A DNA stretch of 64,000 bases, from the NCBI RefSeq assembly GCF_041262585.1, contig NZ_JBGCBZ010000022.1, positions 1 to 64,000 of the forward strand, in the 5' to 3' direction. Position numbers and translations under genes: made by a program. Of this stretch, positions 33,558-41,708 are shown piece by piece; position 1 is the first letter of the stretch; the number at the start of each line of letters is the position of its first letter. Source of the stretch: JAOEGB01 sp041262585 (GTDB lineage Bacteria; Actinomycetota; Actinomycetes; Streptosporangiales; Streptosporangiaceae). A model generated the notes under the pieces. The model searched no databases. It was not told the DNA's origin and saw only the letters and a list, made by a program, of their open reading frames with translations.

Positions 33558-35045
33558 TCAGAGGGGGATGTTGCCATGGATTCCGCGCGCCGGCGGAGCG
33601 GAGTGGAAGGCCTCCACCAGCCGTCGCCGGGTGGAGGGCGGATCGATGACCTCGTCGATGACGCCGAGCGCCAGCCCTCGGCCGACGCCGCCCGCGAGCC
33701 GCCGATGCTCCTCGACCAGTGCCGCTCGCAACGTCTCGCGCTCCTCGTCGGGAGCCGCCGCCAGCTTCTTGCGGTGCAGCACCCCGACGGCCGCCTCCGC
33801 GGCCATCACCGCCACCTCGGCCTCCGGCCACGCCAGGACCGTCGTCGCGCCCAGCGACCGGGAGTTCATGGCGATGTACGCCCCGCCGTACGACTTGCGG
33901 GTGACGAGCGTGACCCGGGGCACGACCGCCTCACCGAACGCGTGCAGAAGCTTGGCGCCTCGCCGTACGACACCGTCCCACTCCTGGCCGACGCCGGGCA
34001 GATATCCCGGGACGTCCACGATCACGAGCAGCGGAACGCCGAAGGCGTCGCACATCCTGACGAAACGGGCCGCTTTCTCGGCGCTGAGGGAGTCGAGGCA
34101 GCCGCCCTTGCGCAGTGGGTTGTTCGCCAGCACCCCGACGGACCGGCCGGCCAGCCGCCCGAGCCCGATCACCATGTTCGGCGCCCATTTCGGCTGGAGC
34201 TCCTCGAACGCGTCTCCTCCCGGGTCGAGGACCCGGCGGATCAGCGGCCGCACGTCGTAGGCGCGTCGCGGCTGTTCGGGAAGCAGCGTACGGATGTCCG
34301 GGTCGTCGTCCCGGCAGGCGCCGAGGTCGAACGACCCCTGGCGGGCCAGCAGGCCCGTGATGCGGCGGGCCCGCAGGTACGCCTCGGCCTCCGTGGCCGC
34401 CACCACGTGGACGACTCCAGACTTGCGGGAGTGCACCTCGGCCCCGCCCAGGCCGTCCATGTCGATCTGCTCGCCCGTCACGGCGCGGACCACGTCGGGT
34501 CCGGTGACGAAGACCCGCCCGGCCTCGGACATGATCACGATGTCGGTGAGCGCCGGGCCGTAGGCCGCCGCGCCCGCGGCCGGGCCGAGGACGACGGAGA
34601 TCTGCGGGACCCGCCCCGAGGCGCGGATCATGGCGGCGAACATCCTGCCGACACCGTCCATCGACTCCACGCCGTCCGCCAGCCGCGCGCCGCCCGAGTG
34701 CCACAGGCCGACCACCGGGCAGCGCCGCCGGACCGCCAGGTCGATCGCCTCCACGATGTGAAGGCTGCCCCGCGCGCCGAGCGCCCCACCCATGGAGGTC
34801 GCGTCGGTGCAGTAGGCCACCACCCTCTCGCCGCCGATCCGGCCGCGCACGGCGGTGACGCCGCTGCCGTCCGGGGCGTGCAGGGCGACCATGGAGCCTT
34901 CGTCGAGGAGCTGCGAGAGCCGTACCCGAGGCGAGCGATGATCGGCCTCCTCCGGCTCCCGGGCCGGGGTCGTCGTGATGGCTGGGGTCGTCGGGGTGGC
35001 TGGGGTCGTCGGGGTGGCGGGGGTCGTCGGGGTGGTGTGGGTCAT
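33558..35045 (-). CDS. acyl-CoA carboxylase, carboxyltransferase subunit
   Basis: 495 residues, crotonase-fold carboxyltransferase (AccB/PccB type). The acyl-CoA and biotin sites are marked by G-A-R-G-S-L-H-I-V-E-A near 90, G-L-W-H-S-G-G-A-R-L near 115 and K-S-Y-G-G-A-Y-I-A-M near 385. It makes malonyl- or methylmalonyl-CoA with a biotinylated alpha subunit encoded elsewhere. The first 28 residues are a Thr-Pro-Ala repeat from three 18 bp units and precede the catalytic fold. As the first gene of the PPTase operon it probably supplies extender units for a distant polyketide or lipid synthase. Confidence 0.9.
   Translation of the reverse strand: MTHTTPTTPATPTTPATPTTPAITTTPAREPEEADHRSPRVRLSQLLDEGSMVALHAPDGSGVTAVRGRIGGERVVAYCTDATSMGGALGARGSLHIVEAIDLAVRRRCPVVGLWHSGGARLADGVESMDGVGRMFAAMIRASGRVPQISVVLGPAAGAAAYGPALTDIVIMSEAGRVFVTGPDVVRAVTGEQIDMDGLGGAEVHSRKSGVVHVVAATEAEAYLRARRITGLLARQGSFDLGACRDDDPDIRTLLPEQPRRAYDVRPLIRRVLDPGGDAFEELQPKWAPNMVIGLGRLAGRSVGVLANNPLRKGGCLDSLSAEKAARFVRMCDAFGVPLLVIVDVPGYLPGVGQEWDGVVRRGAKLLHAFGEAVVPRVTLVTRKSYGGAYIAMNSRSLGATTVLAWPEAEVAVMAAEAAVGVLHRKKLAAAPDEERETLRAALVEEHRRLAGGVGRGLALGVIDEVIDPPSTRRRLVEAFHSAPPARGIHGNIPL
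34981..35034 (-). repeat. 18 bp x3 repeat at the carboxyltransferase N-terminus
   Basis: gctggggtcgtcggggtg twice and gcgggggtcgtcggggtg once; on the coding strand they give T-P-T-T-P-A units right after the start codon. Confidence 0.88.
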
Positions 35046-35475
35046 CGTCAGCTCCCGTTCTGCCCGATGTGAGGCCGTGGGCGTGGGCGTTGGGTGATGG
35101 CGGTGAGGACCGTGGGGATGGTGGGGGTGGTGGGGATGGCGGAACGGCCGACCGGCATCTCGTCAGTGTGGGGCGAACCAAAGGCGTGGCTCACCTTCAA
35201 AACAGTCGTCTTGCCGCCCAGGGCCTCGGCTCCCGAGACGCTGTGCCCATGGAACAACTTGCAGGGCCGACGGCCGCATTGTCAACAATGCCTACCGATT
35301 TAGAGGGTATCTCCCGAGAAACGGTCCGACCTTTAAGGGCGCCGGTCGCCGGAAATCAGCCCTTGACGATCTCTCCATTCGTTAAGGATCCTATCTATCA
35401 GATTGTGACCACTGCGCGCTTTGGGAGCCGGGGCACTCCTGGAGAGAACGCGCACCACTAGGAGACTGAGGCACA
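35046..35475. other. 430 bp divergent regulatory region
   Basis: Divides the carboxyltransferase operon from the GH105-like gene. Contains the palindrome described at 35276-35291, a TTGACG box at 35363-35368 and an AT-rich stretch (35375-35405) that suits a forward promoter. No gene is supported. Confidence 0.4.
35276..35291. promoter_or_regulatory. perfect palindrome, candidate GntR/LacI-type operator
   Basis: GCATTGT-CA-ACAATGC, 7 bp perfect arms. The T-T-G-T-n-n-A-C-A-A core is typical of operators for FCD-type GntR or LacI sugar regulators. It sits 185 bp before the GH105-like gene; no regulator gene is next to it. Confidence 0.55.
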
Positions 35476-36591
35476 TTGAGCATCCGACCCACGCGACGCG
35501 GTTTCCTCGCCACCTCCGGCCTGCTCGCGGGAGCGGCAGTCCTCGGCGGCCGGGCGACCGCCGCCGCGGCCGGCGCCACCTCCCTGTCAAGGACGCAGGT
35601 GATCGCCGACACCCGCCGGGCGGCCGACTACTGGCTGTCCCGGACGCCCATGTACAGCAATGACAACAACTGGCACAACGCCACGTTCCACAGCGGCAAC
35701 ATGGCCCTCTACCGGCTGACGCAGGACGTGAAATACCGCGACTTCAGCAAGGCCTGGGCCGAGCACCACGACTACCAGCTGATGGCTGACGGCAGCACGC
35801 CGTTCCACGCCGACCACGAGGCGGCCGGGCAGGTCTACCTCGACCTGTACGCGCTGGACCCCCAGCCGCACTACATCGACGCGACCGTGAACCGGATCAG
35901 CGCCCAGATCGCCGGCGGCAGGACGAACTACTGGACCTGGGTGGACGCGCTGCACATGGCCATGCCCGTCTTCGCCCGGCTCGGCGTCCTGAAGAGCAGC
36001 ACGGCGCACCTCGACTACCTCTACAACAGCTACACCTACACCAAGTCGCAGACCAGCAAGCGGACCGGGCTCTGGAGCCCCACGCAGCGCCTGTGGTGGC
36101 GTGACAACAACTACGTCCGCAGCTCGACCTACTGGTCGCGCGGCAACGGCTGGTCCATCGCGGCCCACGCCAAGGTCCTCGCCGCCCTCCCGTCGACCGC
36201 GGCACACTACAGCGAGTACGCCGACAACCTGCGGAGCATGGCCGCCGCCCTCAAGCCGCTCCAGCGCGCCGACGGCTTCTGGAACGCGAGCCTGACCGAC
36301 CCGGTGAACTACGCCGGTCCGGAGACCAGCGGCACCGCCTTCTTCACGTACGGCCTGGCCTACGGGATCAACCACGGGCTGCTGGACGCCGCCACCTACC
36401 TGCCCGTGGTGGAGCGGGCCTGGCAGGGGATGATCTCCGTCGCGCTGCGGAGCGACGGCCTGCTCGGTTACGTCCAGGGGCCCGGCGCGAAGCCGAGCGA
36501 CAACTACCCCTGGTCGGCCACCAGCACCCAGCCCTACGGGGTCGGCGCGTTCCTCCTCGCCGGCACGGAGGTCGCCGCCCTCGCCGTCTGA
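35476..36591 (+). CDS. secreted GH105/GH88-like unsaturated uronyl hydrolase
   Basis: 371 residues. Tat signal peptide T-R-R-G-F-L-A-T-S-G-L-L near 6-17, so exported folded. The mature part is an (alpha/alpha)6 barrel like YteR/YesR: W-H-N-A-T-F-H-S-G-N-M near 69, D-A-L-H-M-A-M-P near 157, Y-W-S-R-G-N-G-W near 216 and E-T-S-G-T-A-F-F near 280. The family removes unsaturated galacturonyl or glucuronyl residues left by polysaccharide lyases. TTG 35476 is used as start with ggag upstream because the Tat motif must be included. No lyase or transporter adjacent. Confidence 0.82.
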   Translation: MSIRPTRRGFLATSGLLAGAAVLGGRATAAAAGATSLSRTQVIADTRRAADYWLSRTPMYSNDNNWHNATFHSGNMALYRLTQDVKYRDFSKAWAEHHDYQLMADGSTPFHADHEAAGQVYLDLYALDPQPHYIDATVNRISAQIAGGRTNYWTWVDALHMAMPVFARLGVLKSSTAHLDYLYNSYTYTKSQTSKRTGLWSPTQRLWWRDNNYVRSSTYWSRGNGWSIAAHAKVLAALPSTAAHYSEYADNLRSMAAALKPLQRADGFWNASLTDPVNYAGPETSGTAFFTYGLAYGINHGLLDAATYLPVVERAWQGMISVALRSDGLLGYVQGPGAKPSDNYPWSATSTQPYGVGAFLLAGTEVAALAV

Positions 36592-36617
36592 CCGGCCGTC
36601 TGACGTCGCGTTCAGTC

Positions 36618-36662
36618 GCGGGCGCCGCGCCGTACCGTCACGACGCACAGGGCGGCGCCCGC
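36618..36662 (+). terminator. hairpin after the GH105-like gene
   Basis: gcgggcgccgc (36618-36628) pairs with gcggcgcccgc (36652-36662), 11 bp perfect, 23-base loop, 27 bp after the stop. Confidence 0.6.
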
Positions 36663-36725
36663 CGACGACCCTCGCGGCACAATAGACACGCGGTGCGACT
36701 TGGATGTGGCGGGGGAGGGGTGGGC

Positions 36726-37901
36726 GTGGGAATCGACGTCGAGCGGGTGCGGGCCGACACGGCCGGATGCGAACACGTCGCCCACTTCAACAACGCGGGC
36801 TCCTCGCTGCCGCCGCGCCAGGTCACCGACGCCGTCGTGGAGCACCTCCGGCTGGAGGAGCGGATCGGGGGCTACGAGGCGGCCGCCGCGCGGAGCGACC
36901 TGATCGAGCACACCTACGACGCGCTCGCCCGTCTGGTCGGCGCCGGCCGCGACGAGATCGCCGTGGTGGAGAACGCCACCGTCGCGTGGGACATGGCCTT
37001 CTACTCCCTGCCCTGGCGGCCGGGAGACCGCATCCTCACGGCCCGCGCCGAGTACGCCAGCAACGTCATCCCGTTCCTGCAGATCGCCCGCCGCCACGGT
37101 GTGCGGGTGGACGTCGTGCCCGACGACGACAGCGGCCAGTTATCCGTCGACGCGCTGCGGCGCATGCTGGACGAGACGGTGAAGCTGATCGCCGTGACCC
37201 ACGTGCCCACCCAGGGCGGCCTCGTCAACCCGGCGGCCGAGATCGGGGAGGTCGCCCGGGAGGCCGGGGTGACCTACCTGCTCGACGCCTGCCAGTCGGT
37301 CGGCCAGATGCGCGTCGACGTGGAGGAGATCGGCTGCGACCTGCTGTCCGCGACCGGGCGCAAGTTCCTCCGCGGCCCGCGCGGCACCGGGTTCCTCTAC
37401 TGCTCCCGCCGCGTCCTGGAGAGCCTGGAGCCGCCGTTCCTCGACCTCCACTCCGCTACCTGGGACTCCCGGGACTCCTACAGCGTCAGGGACGACGCGC
37501 GGCGCTTCGAGAACTGGGAGACCTACCAGGCCGGGAAGATCGGCCTCGGGGTGGCCGCGGACTACGCCCTCGACCTGGGCCTGGACGCCATCGAGGAGCG
37601 CGTCACCGCGCTCGCGGAGGAGCTGCGGCGGCGGCTCGCCGCGCTGCCCGGCGTGACCGTCCACGACACGGGAGCACGGCGGTCCGGGATCGTCACGTTC
37701 ACGGTCGCCGGTCACGACAGCCAGGAGATCGCCGGCCGGCTCGCCGCCAAGGCCGTCAACGTGTCGGTCTCCAGCGCCTCCTCGGCCCGCTGGGACTTCG
37801 AGTCGCGGGGGCTGCCCTCACTGGTGCGCGCCTCGGTCCACTACTACAACACCGAGGACGAGCTGGACCGGCTCTGCGCCGCGCTCCCGAAGACCGCGTA
37901 G
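36726..37901 (+). CDS. class V PLP aminotransferase / desulfurase-like
   Basis: 391 residues from GTG 36726, chosen for the purine-rich cgggggagggg just upstream. Fold type I, class V: N-N-A-G-S-S-L-P-P near 19, D-A-C-Q-S-V-G-Q near 188 (PLP Asp/Gln), and S-A-T-G-R-K-F-L-R-G-P-R-G near 208-220 whose Lys binds PLP. Most similar in pattern to isopenicillin-N-epimerase/EgtE/SufS-like proteins that act on sulphur- or selenium-containing or modified amino acids. Convergent with the MFS gene. It may or may not belong to the sigma-linked cluster; it lacks the shared promoter box. Confidence 0.82.
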   Translation: MGIDVERVRADTAGCEHVAHFNNAGSSLPPRQVTDAVVEHLRLEERIGGYEAAAARSDLIEHTYDALARLVGAGRDEIAVVENATVAWDMAFYSLPWRPGDRILTARAEYASNVIPFLQIARRHGVRVDVVPDDDSGQLSVDALRRMLDETVKLIAVTHVPTQGGLVNPAAEIGEVAREAGVTYLLDACQSVGQMRVDVEEIGCDLLSATGRKFLRGPRGTGFLYCSRRVLESLEPPFLDLHSATWDSRDSYSVRDDARRFENWETYQAGKIGLGVAADYALDLGLDAIEERVTALAEELRRRLAALPGVTVHDTGARRSGIVTFTVAGHDSQEIAGRLAAKAVNVSVSSASSARWDFESRGLPSLVRASVHYYNTEDELDRLCAALPKTA

Positions 37902-37916
37902 CGGCGCTCGGAGGGG

Positions 37917-39167
37917 TCACGATCCCTCCTGGACGGTCGGTATGATGAGCGGCCTGGCCGCGGCCACCCGGTAGCCGTCGCGCATCGCCCGGCGGGCCAG
38001 GGCACCGGTCGGGGCCACGGCGAGGAGGAGGATCCCCCCGAGGATGAGCCATCCCGCTCCGCGCATGCCGGTGATGAGCGTCGTGACGATCGCCGGTCCC
38101 AGTGCGACGATCGCGGCCTCCGCGCTGGCCGCGACACCCTGATACTGGCCCTCCGCGTCGCGCGCCATCAGCCCGAGCGAGAGCCCCCACTGCGCGGACA
38201 CGTAGTAGAGCTCGCCCAGCACGTGCGCCCCCACGCCCAGCACGACGACGATCATCGCGACGGCGGCCGACGCGGGCCACGCGGCCAGCGCGAAGACGAC
38301 GCAGCACAGGGCGAGCGCCGCGCTGGAGAACCGGGCCGCCCGGACCGCGCCGGGCACCCCCTCGCCCTGCCGGGTGACCCGCACCTGGAACAGCGCGATG
38401 GCGGCCGAACTGAGCGCGACGGCGAGCGCGGCCGTCCAGACCGGGGCCTTCGTGTCGCCCGCGATCCAGAGCGGCAGGCCACTGGACAGGATCGACCAGC
38501 ACAGGGACAGGATCGCCGTCGTCGCCACGATCGCGACGTACGGCACGTCCCGGATGGCCTGCGTGCTCTTCCGGCGGCGCTCGGCGGGAACGGCGGGGAC
38601 CCTGGGAACGCTCAGGGTGATGACGGCGGTGACGAGGAACGTCGCCGCGTTCAGCAGGACCGCCGCCACGAACGCCGGCCGGGTGCCGTTGGCGAGGACG
38701 AGGGCCGCCGCCCCCGCGCCCAGCGCGTAGGTGATGTGCTGCACGACCCGCGACTGCGCGAGCGTGCGGAGCCGGTTCTCCTCCGGCATCAGCCCGTAGA
38801 CGAGCGTCACCCGGACACCCGCGCCCGAGCTCTGGACGGCCGAGAACAGCGAGCCGACCAGCAGCAGCGACCAGAAGCCGCCGACGAAGGCATAGGCCGC
38901 CATGGCGAGGCCGCGGAGCACGATGATGACGCCGAGGACCTCGCGCGGCCCCCGGTGGTCGGCCAGCACGCCGACCGGCGTGGCGGCCAGCAGGCCGACC
39001 GCGCCTCCGAGCCCCACCGCGAGCCCCATGCTCCCGGCCGGGATCCCCTGGATCCGGGTGAAGAAGATCGCCCAGATGCTGAACCACAGGCCGTCGCCGA
39101 ACCCGTTGACTCCCTGGGCCCACAGCAGCCGCCTGACGATCGCCCGCTGATCTGACTGCTGTTCCAA
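37917..39167 (-). CDS. MFS exporter of the sigma-linked cluster
   Basis: 416 residues, 12 predicted membrane segments. V-L-A-D-H-R-G-P-R near 73 is the motif A loop between helices 2 and 3. Start TTG 39167 is preferred over an upstream ATG at 39242 because the GTTTCA/GTGGGACTA promoter box (39199-39226) lies between them, so an mRNA starting there could not include the ATG; gagagga precedes the TTG. Divergent from the methyltransferase under an identical promoter. Likely exports the cluster product or a peptide-like compound. Confidence 0.85.
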   Translation of the reverse strand: MEQQSDQRAIVRRLLWAQGVNGFGDGLWFSIWAIFFTRIQGIPAGSMGLAVGLGGAVGLLAATPVGVLADHRGPREVLGVIIVLRGLAMAAYAFVGGFWSLLLVGSLFSAVQSSGAGVRVTLVYGLMPEENRLRTLAQSRVVQHITYALGAGAAALVLANGTRPAFVAAVLLNAATFLVTAVITLSVPRVPAVPAERRRKSTQAIRDVPYVAIVATTAILSLCWSILSSGLPLWIAGDTKAPVWTAALAVALSSAAIALFQVRVTRQGEGVPGAVRAARFSSAALALCCVVFALAAWPASAAVAMIVVVLGVGAHVLGELYYVSAQWGLSLGLMARDAEGQYQGVAASAEAAIVALGPAIVTTLITGMRGAGWLILGGILLLAVAPTGALARRAMRDGYRVAAARPLIIPTVQEGS

Positions 39168-39198
39168 TGCGCTGGTCCTCTCCGTCCGCGGGCCCCTG

Positions 39199-39226
39199 TA
39201 GTCCCACCGTCCGGCGGCCCTGAAAC
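39199..39226 (-). promoter_or_regulatory. P2: GTTTCA-N13-GTGGGACTA promoter of the MFS gene
   Basis: Reverse strand: GTTTCA at 39226-39221, 15 bp to GGGACTA at 39205-39199. It is 32 bp before the MFS start codon. Identical boxes, spacing and preceding GT are found in P1, P3 and P4. The form resembles SigB/SigF-class promoters (GTTT...GGGWAW). Confidence 0.85.
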
Positions 39227-39235
39227 AGCCCGCGT

Positions 39236-39263
39236 GTTTCACGGCCGGTACGCCGTGGGACTA
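39236..39263 (+). promoter_or_regulatory. P1: GTTTCA-N13-GTGGGACTA promoter of the methyltransferase
   Basis: GTTTCA 39236-39241, 15 bp to GGGACTA 39257-39263, 50 bp before the methyltransferase start. Its -35 box is separated by 9 bp from that of P2 on the other strand, so the two promoters are back-to-back. Confidence 0.85.
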
Positions 39264-39312
39264 GCAGGCCGTTCACCAGCCGGCCGCCGTCCACTGACCA
39301 AGGGAGACAGCG

Positions 39313-40137
39313 ATGACCACGACATCCGGATATCTGCTCGGCGCGAGCACGAGCGAGCGCGAACGGCTGCTGGTCCAGGGCGAGATGTTCCGCCCGGAGG
39401 CCGAGCGGCTGCTCGACCAGTGTGGCATCCAGCCGGGCTGGCGCGCCATCGACGTCGGCTGCGGCCCGCTCGGGGTGATGGACCTGCTCTCCGAGCGGGT
39501 CGGCACGGCCGGGGAGGTGGTCGGCCTCGACAGTGAACCCCGCATGCTGGAGCTCGCCAAGGAGACCGTGGCCGAGAAGAGGCTCGGCAACGTCACGCTC
39601 GTCACGAGCGACGGCGGAGCCACCGGCCTGCCCAAGGGCGGGTTCGACCTCGCCCACACCCGTCTCGTCCTCATGAACGTCCCCCACGCGGATGCCGTCC
39701 TCGGCGAGATGGTCTCGCTCGTACGGCCCGGCGGGGTCGTCGCCGTCCAGGACGTCGACTGGGTCTCGCGCATCTGCGAGCCGCCGCATCCGGCCTGGGA
39801 CCGCATCGTCGGCGTGATCGCCGAGCTGTGGCGGCTGAACGGCATGGACGTGCACATCGGGCGGCGGCTGCCGCACATGCTGCGCCGGGCCGGTGTCACC
39901 GGTGTCGGCGCGCATGCCGCCGCCCGCGTGTTCACCCACGGCGAGCCGTACCAGCGGCTCATGGTGACGCGGGCCGAGCAGTGCCGCGACGCCCTGGTGG
40001 AACGCGGCCTGATCACCGGGGCCGAGCTCGACGAGTGCGTCCGCGAGCTGAGCGCGCACCTCGACGACCCCGGCACGATCGTGCTCCATGCGACCCTCTT
40101 CCAGGCGTGGGGAAGGGTGCCGGGGGCGTCACGGTGA
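39313..40137 (+). CDS. class I SAM-dependent methyltransferase
   Basis: 274 residues. SAM-binding motif I I-D-V-G-C-G-P-L-G near 46-54, acidic end of strand 2 V-V-G-L-D-S-E near 70, and D-L-A-H-T-R-L-V-L near 112. The C-terminal cap (about 150-274) is helical, as in small-molecule O/N-methyltransferases of the UbiE/ArsM-like group. gggagac precedes the ATG. It is the only gene transcribed from P1. Substrate unknown. Confidence 0.88.
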   Translation: MTTTSGYLLGASTSERERLLVQGEMFRPEAERLLDQCGIQPGWRAIDVGCGPLGVMDLLSERVGTAGEVVGLDSEPRMLELAKETVAEKRLGNVTLVTSDGGATGLPKGGFDLAHTRLVLMNVPHADAVLGEMVSLVRPGGVVAVQDVDWVSRICEPPHPAWDRIVGVIAELWRLNGMDVHIGRRLPHMLRRAGVTGVGAHAAARVFTHGEPYQRLMVTRAEQCRDALVERGLITGAELDECVRELSAHLDDPGTIVLHATLFQAWGRVPGASR

Positions 40138-40167
40138 GGCCCGCTCCGTCACCGCGGCCGGGCCAGG

Positions 40168-41271
40168 TCACGTTGTCACCGCCCGGGGTGGCAGGGGGGA
40201 CGTGCCGGCCGAGGGGGCCCGGCGCAGCCGGTCGCGGAGGCCGGTGAGCGCGCGGGCGACGGCGGACAGGTCGTCGAGGTCGAAGCCGCCGGCGTAGCGC
40301 GGCAGGTGGGGCAGCAGCGCCAGGGTCGCTGCAGGACCGGCGGCGACACGCCCCGACGCCTCCACCGCGGCGCCGTCGAGCACGGACATGCGGTGGTTCC
40401 AGGCCACCGCCACGTCCTCGGACATGCCGGCGGGGAGGTCCAGCCGGATCTCCGGGCCGCTGACCACGACCGGGTAGCCGCCGGGCAGGCCGAGGGGCCC
40501 CGGCACGCTCATCCGGGCCTCCGCGTCGCCGAGGACGGCCGACACCAGCAGGGCGGCGGGCCCTCCCGCCCGGTCGTTGAGCTCGGCGCGGGGCAGCGAC
40601 CGCAGGGGGCGCAGGCGCTCGCCCACGTCCGCGACCTGCCGCTCTCCCTCCCAGGCCAGGGCCTCGTCGGCGGGGGAGTCAGGCTGGTGGAGATGGAGGT
40701 GGTGGGCCAGCAGCCGGATCGGCCCGCAGCCGGGACGGGCGGCCAGGCCGTCCCAGAGCGTGGCGGCGTTGCCGATCCCGCAGAAGACGGGCAGCCCGAG
40801 GCCGCGCAGCACCGGGTTGGCCATGTCGGGCAGGCAGCCGTTGACGAACGCCGCGCCGGGCACGGCGGCGGCCACCAGCGCGGCGGGCGCGGCCTGGAGC
40901 GGCAGCGTCGCGCCGAACCCGGCTTCCCGGATCAGGTCGGTCCAGGCGGAGGGCCGCTCGCGCGCCTCCCACGGGTAGTGCCACGAGGCGCACTGGACCA
41001 CCACGTCCGGGCGGTGCGACGCCACGGCGTCCGCCATGCCAGTTGCGCCGTCGGTGTCCACGGGGTGCGCGGTGAAGCTCCGCGGCAGGCGCAGGGCCGC
41101 CGAGACCTCTCCCGCGCTCCGGGCGAGGCGGCCGGCCGCTTCCGTCCGGCGGCCGACCACCACGACCCGCGCCGGCGGGCCGGGCCGCGCCGCGAGGGCG
41201 TGGCAGACGGTCCCGGCGAGCGCGCCGGTGCCGGCCACCACGACCGTCGGCGTCCTCATGCCGGTCCTCAT
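40168..41271 (-). CDS. Rossmann-fold dehydrogenase, saccharopine-dehydrogenase-like
   Basis: 367 residues, ATG overlapping the panD stop (ATGA). N-terminal V-V-V-A-G-T-G-A-L-A-G near 10-20 and V-V-V-V-G-R-R near 35-41 indicate an NAD(P)-binding Rossmann domain. The rest has no match I recognise with certainty; layout (N-terminal cofactor domain, C-terminal mixed domain) is that of saccharopine/opine dehydrogenases or short reductases that act on amino acid derivatives. The last gene of the P3 unit TauD-PanD-dehydrogenase. Confidence 0.7.
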   Translation of the reverse strand: MRTGMRTPTVVVAGTGALAGTVCHALAARPGPPARVVVVGRRTEAAGRLARSAGEVSAALRLPRSFTAHPVDTDGATGMADAVASHRPDVVVQCASWHYPWEARERPSAWTDLIREAGFGATLPLQAAPAALVAAAVPGAAFVNGCLPDMANPVLRGLGLPVFCGIGNAATLWDGLAARPGCGPIRLLAHHLHLHQPDSPADEALAWEGERQVADVGERLRPLRSLPRAELNDRAGGPAALLVSAVLGDAEARMSVPGPLGLPGGYPVVVSGPEIRLDLPAGMSEDVAVAWNHRMSVLDGAAVEASGRVAAGPAATLALLPHLPRYAGGFDLDDLSAVARALTGLRDRLRRAPSAGTSPLPPRAVTT

Positions 41272-41690
41272 ACCGGCGCGTGCACGTGGTCGCCGCGCAG
41301 CGTGCCGGACCCCTGCGGGGGCTCGGCGGCGTCGTGACCGGTGCCGGTGATGCGGTTGTCACGGTCGACGAAGACAACGCGCGGCTCCAGCGTCCGGATC
41401 TCCTCGTCGGTGTAGGAGCCGTACCCGATGATGATCACCAGGTCGCCCGGGGAGATGAGCCGTGCCGCCGCTCCGTTGATCCCGATGATCCCGGAGCCCG
41501 GAGGGCCCTCGATGACGTAGGTCGACAGGCGGTTGCCGTTGTCGATGTCGACGATGTCCACCCGCTCGCCCGGCAGGAGGTCGGAGGCCTCCATCAGGTC
41601 GCGGCACAGGGTCAGCGAGCCGACGTAGTGCAGGTCGGCCTGGGTGACGGTAGCTCTGTGGATCTTCGACTTGAGCATCGTGCGGTACAC
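41268..41690 (-). CDS. panD: aspartate 1-decarboxylase, PanD type
   Basis: 140 residues from GTG 41690. The pyruvoyl enzyme PanD turns L-aspartate into beta-alanine. The self-cleavage site Y-V-G-S is intact (G24-S25), and K-S-K-I-H-R-A-T-V-T at 7-16 and G-I-N-G-A-A-A near 70 are canonical. Its position in a TauD-PanD-dehydrogenase operon rather than with panBC suggests it makes beta-alanine, or decarboxylates a modified aspartate, for the cluster product. The C-terminal tail beyond about 118 is unlike the usual enzyme. Whether it also serves CoA synthesis cannot be told. Confidence 0.9.
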   Translation of the reverse strand: MYRTMLKSKIHRATVTQADLHYVGSLTLCRDLMEASDLLPGERVDIVDIDNGNRLSTYVIEGPPGSGIIGINGAAARLISPGDLVIIIGYGSYTDEEIRTLEPRVVFVDRDNRITGTGHDAAEPPQGSGTLRGDHVHAPV

Positions 41691-41708
41691 GCGGAACCCC
41701 CTCGGGCC

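Noticed and set aside
39168..39242. ATG 39242 as start of the MFS exporter
   Set aside because: It lies upstream of promoter P2 on the same strand, so the transcript from P2 would not contain it.
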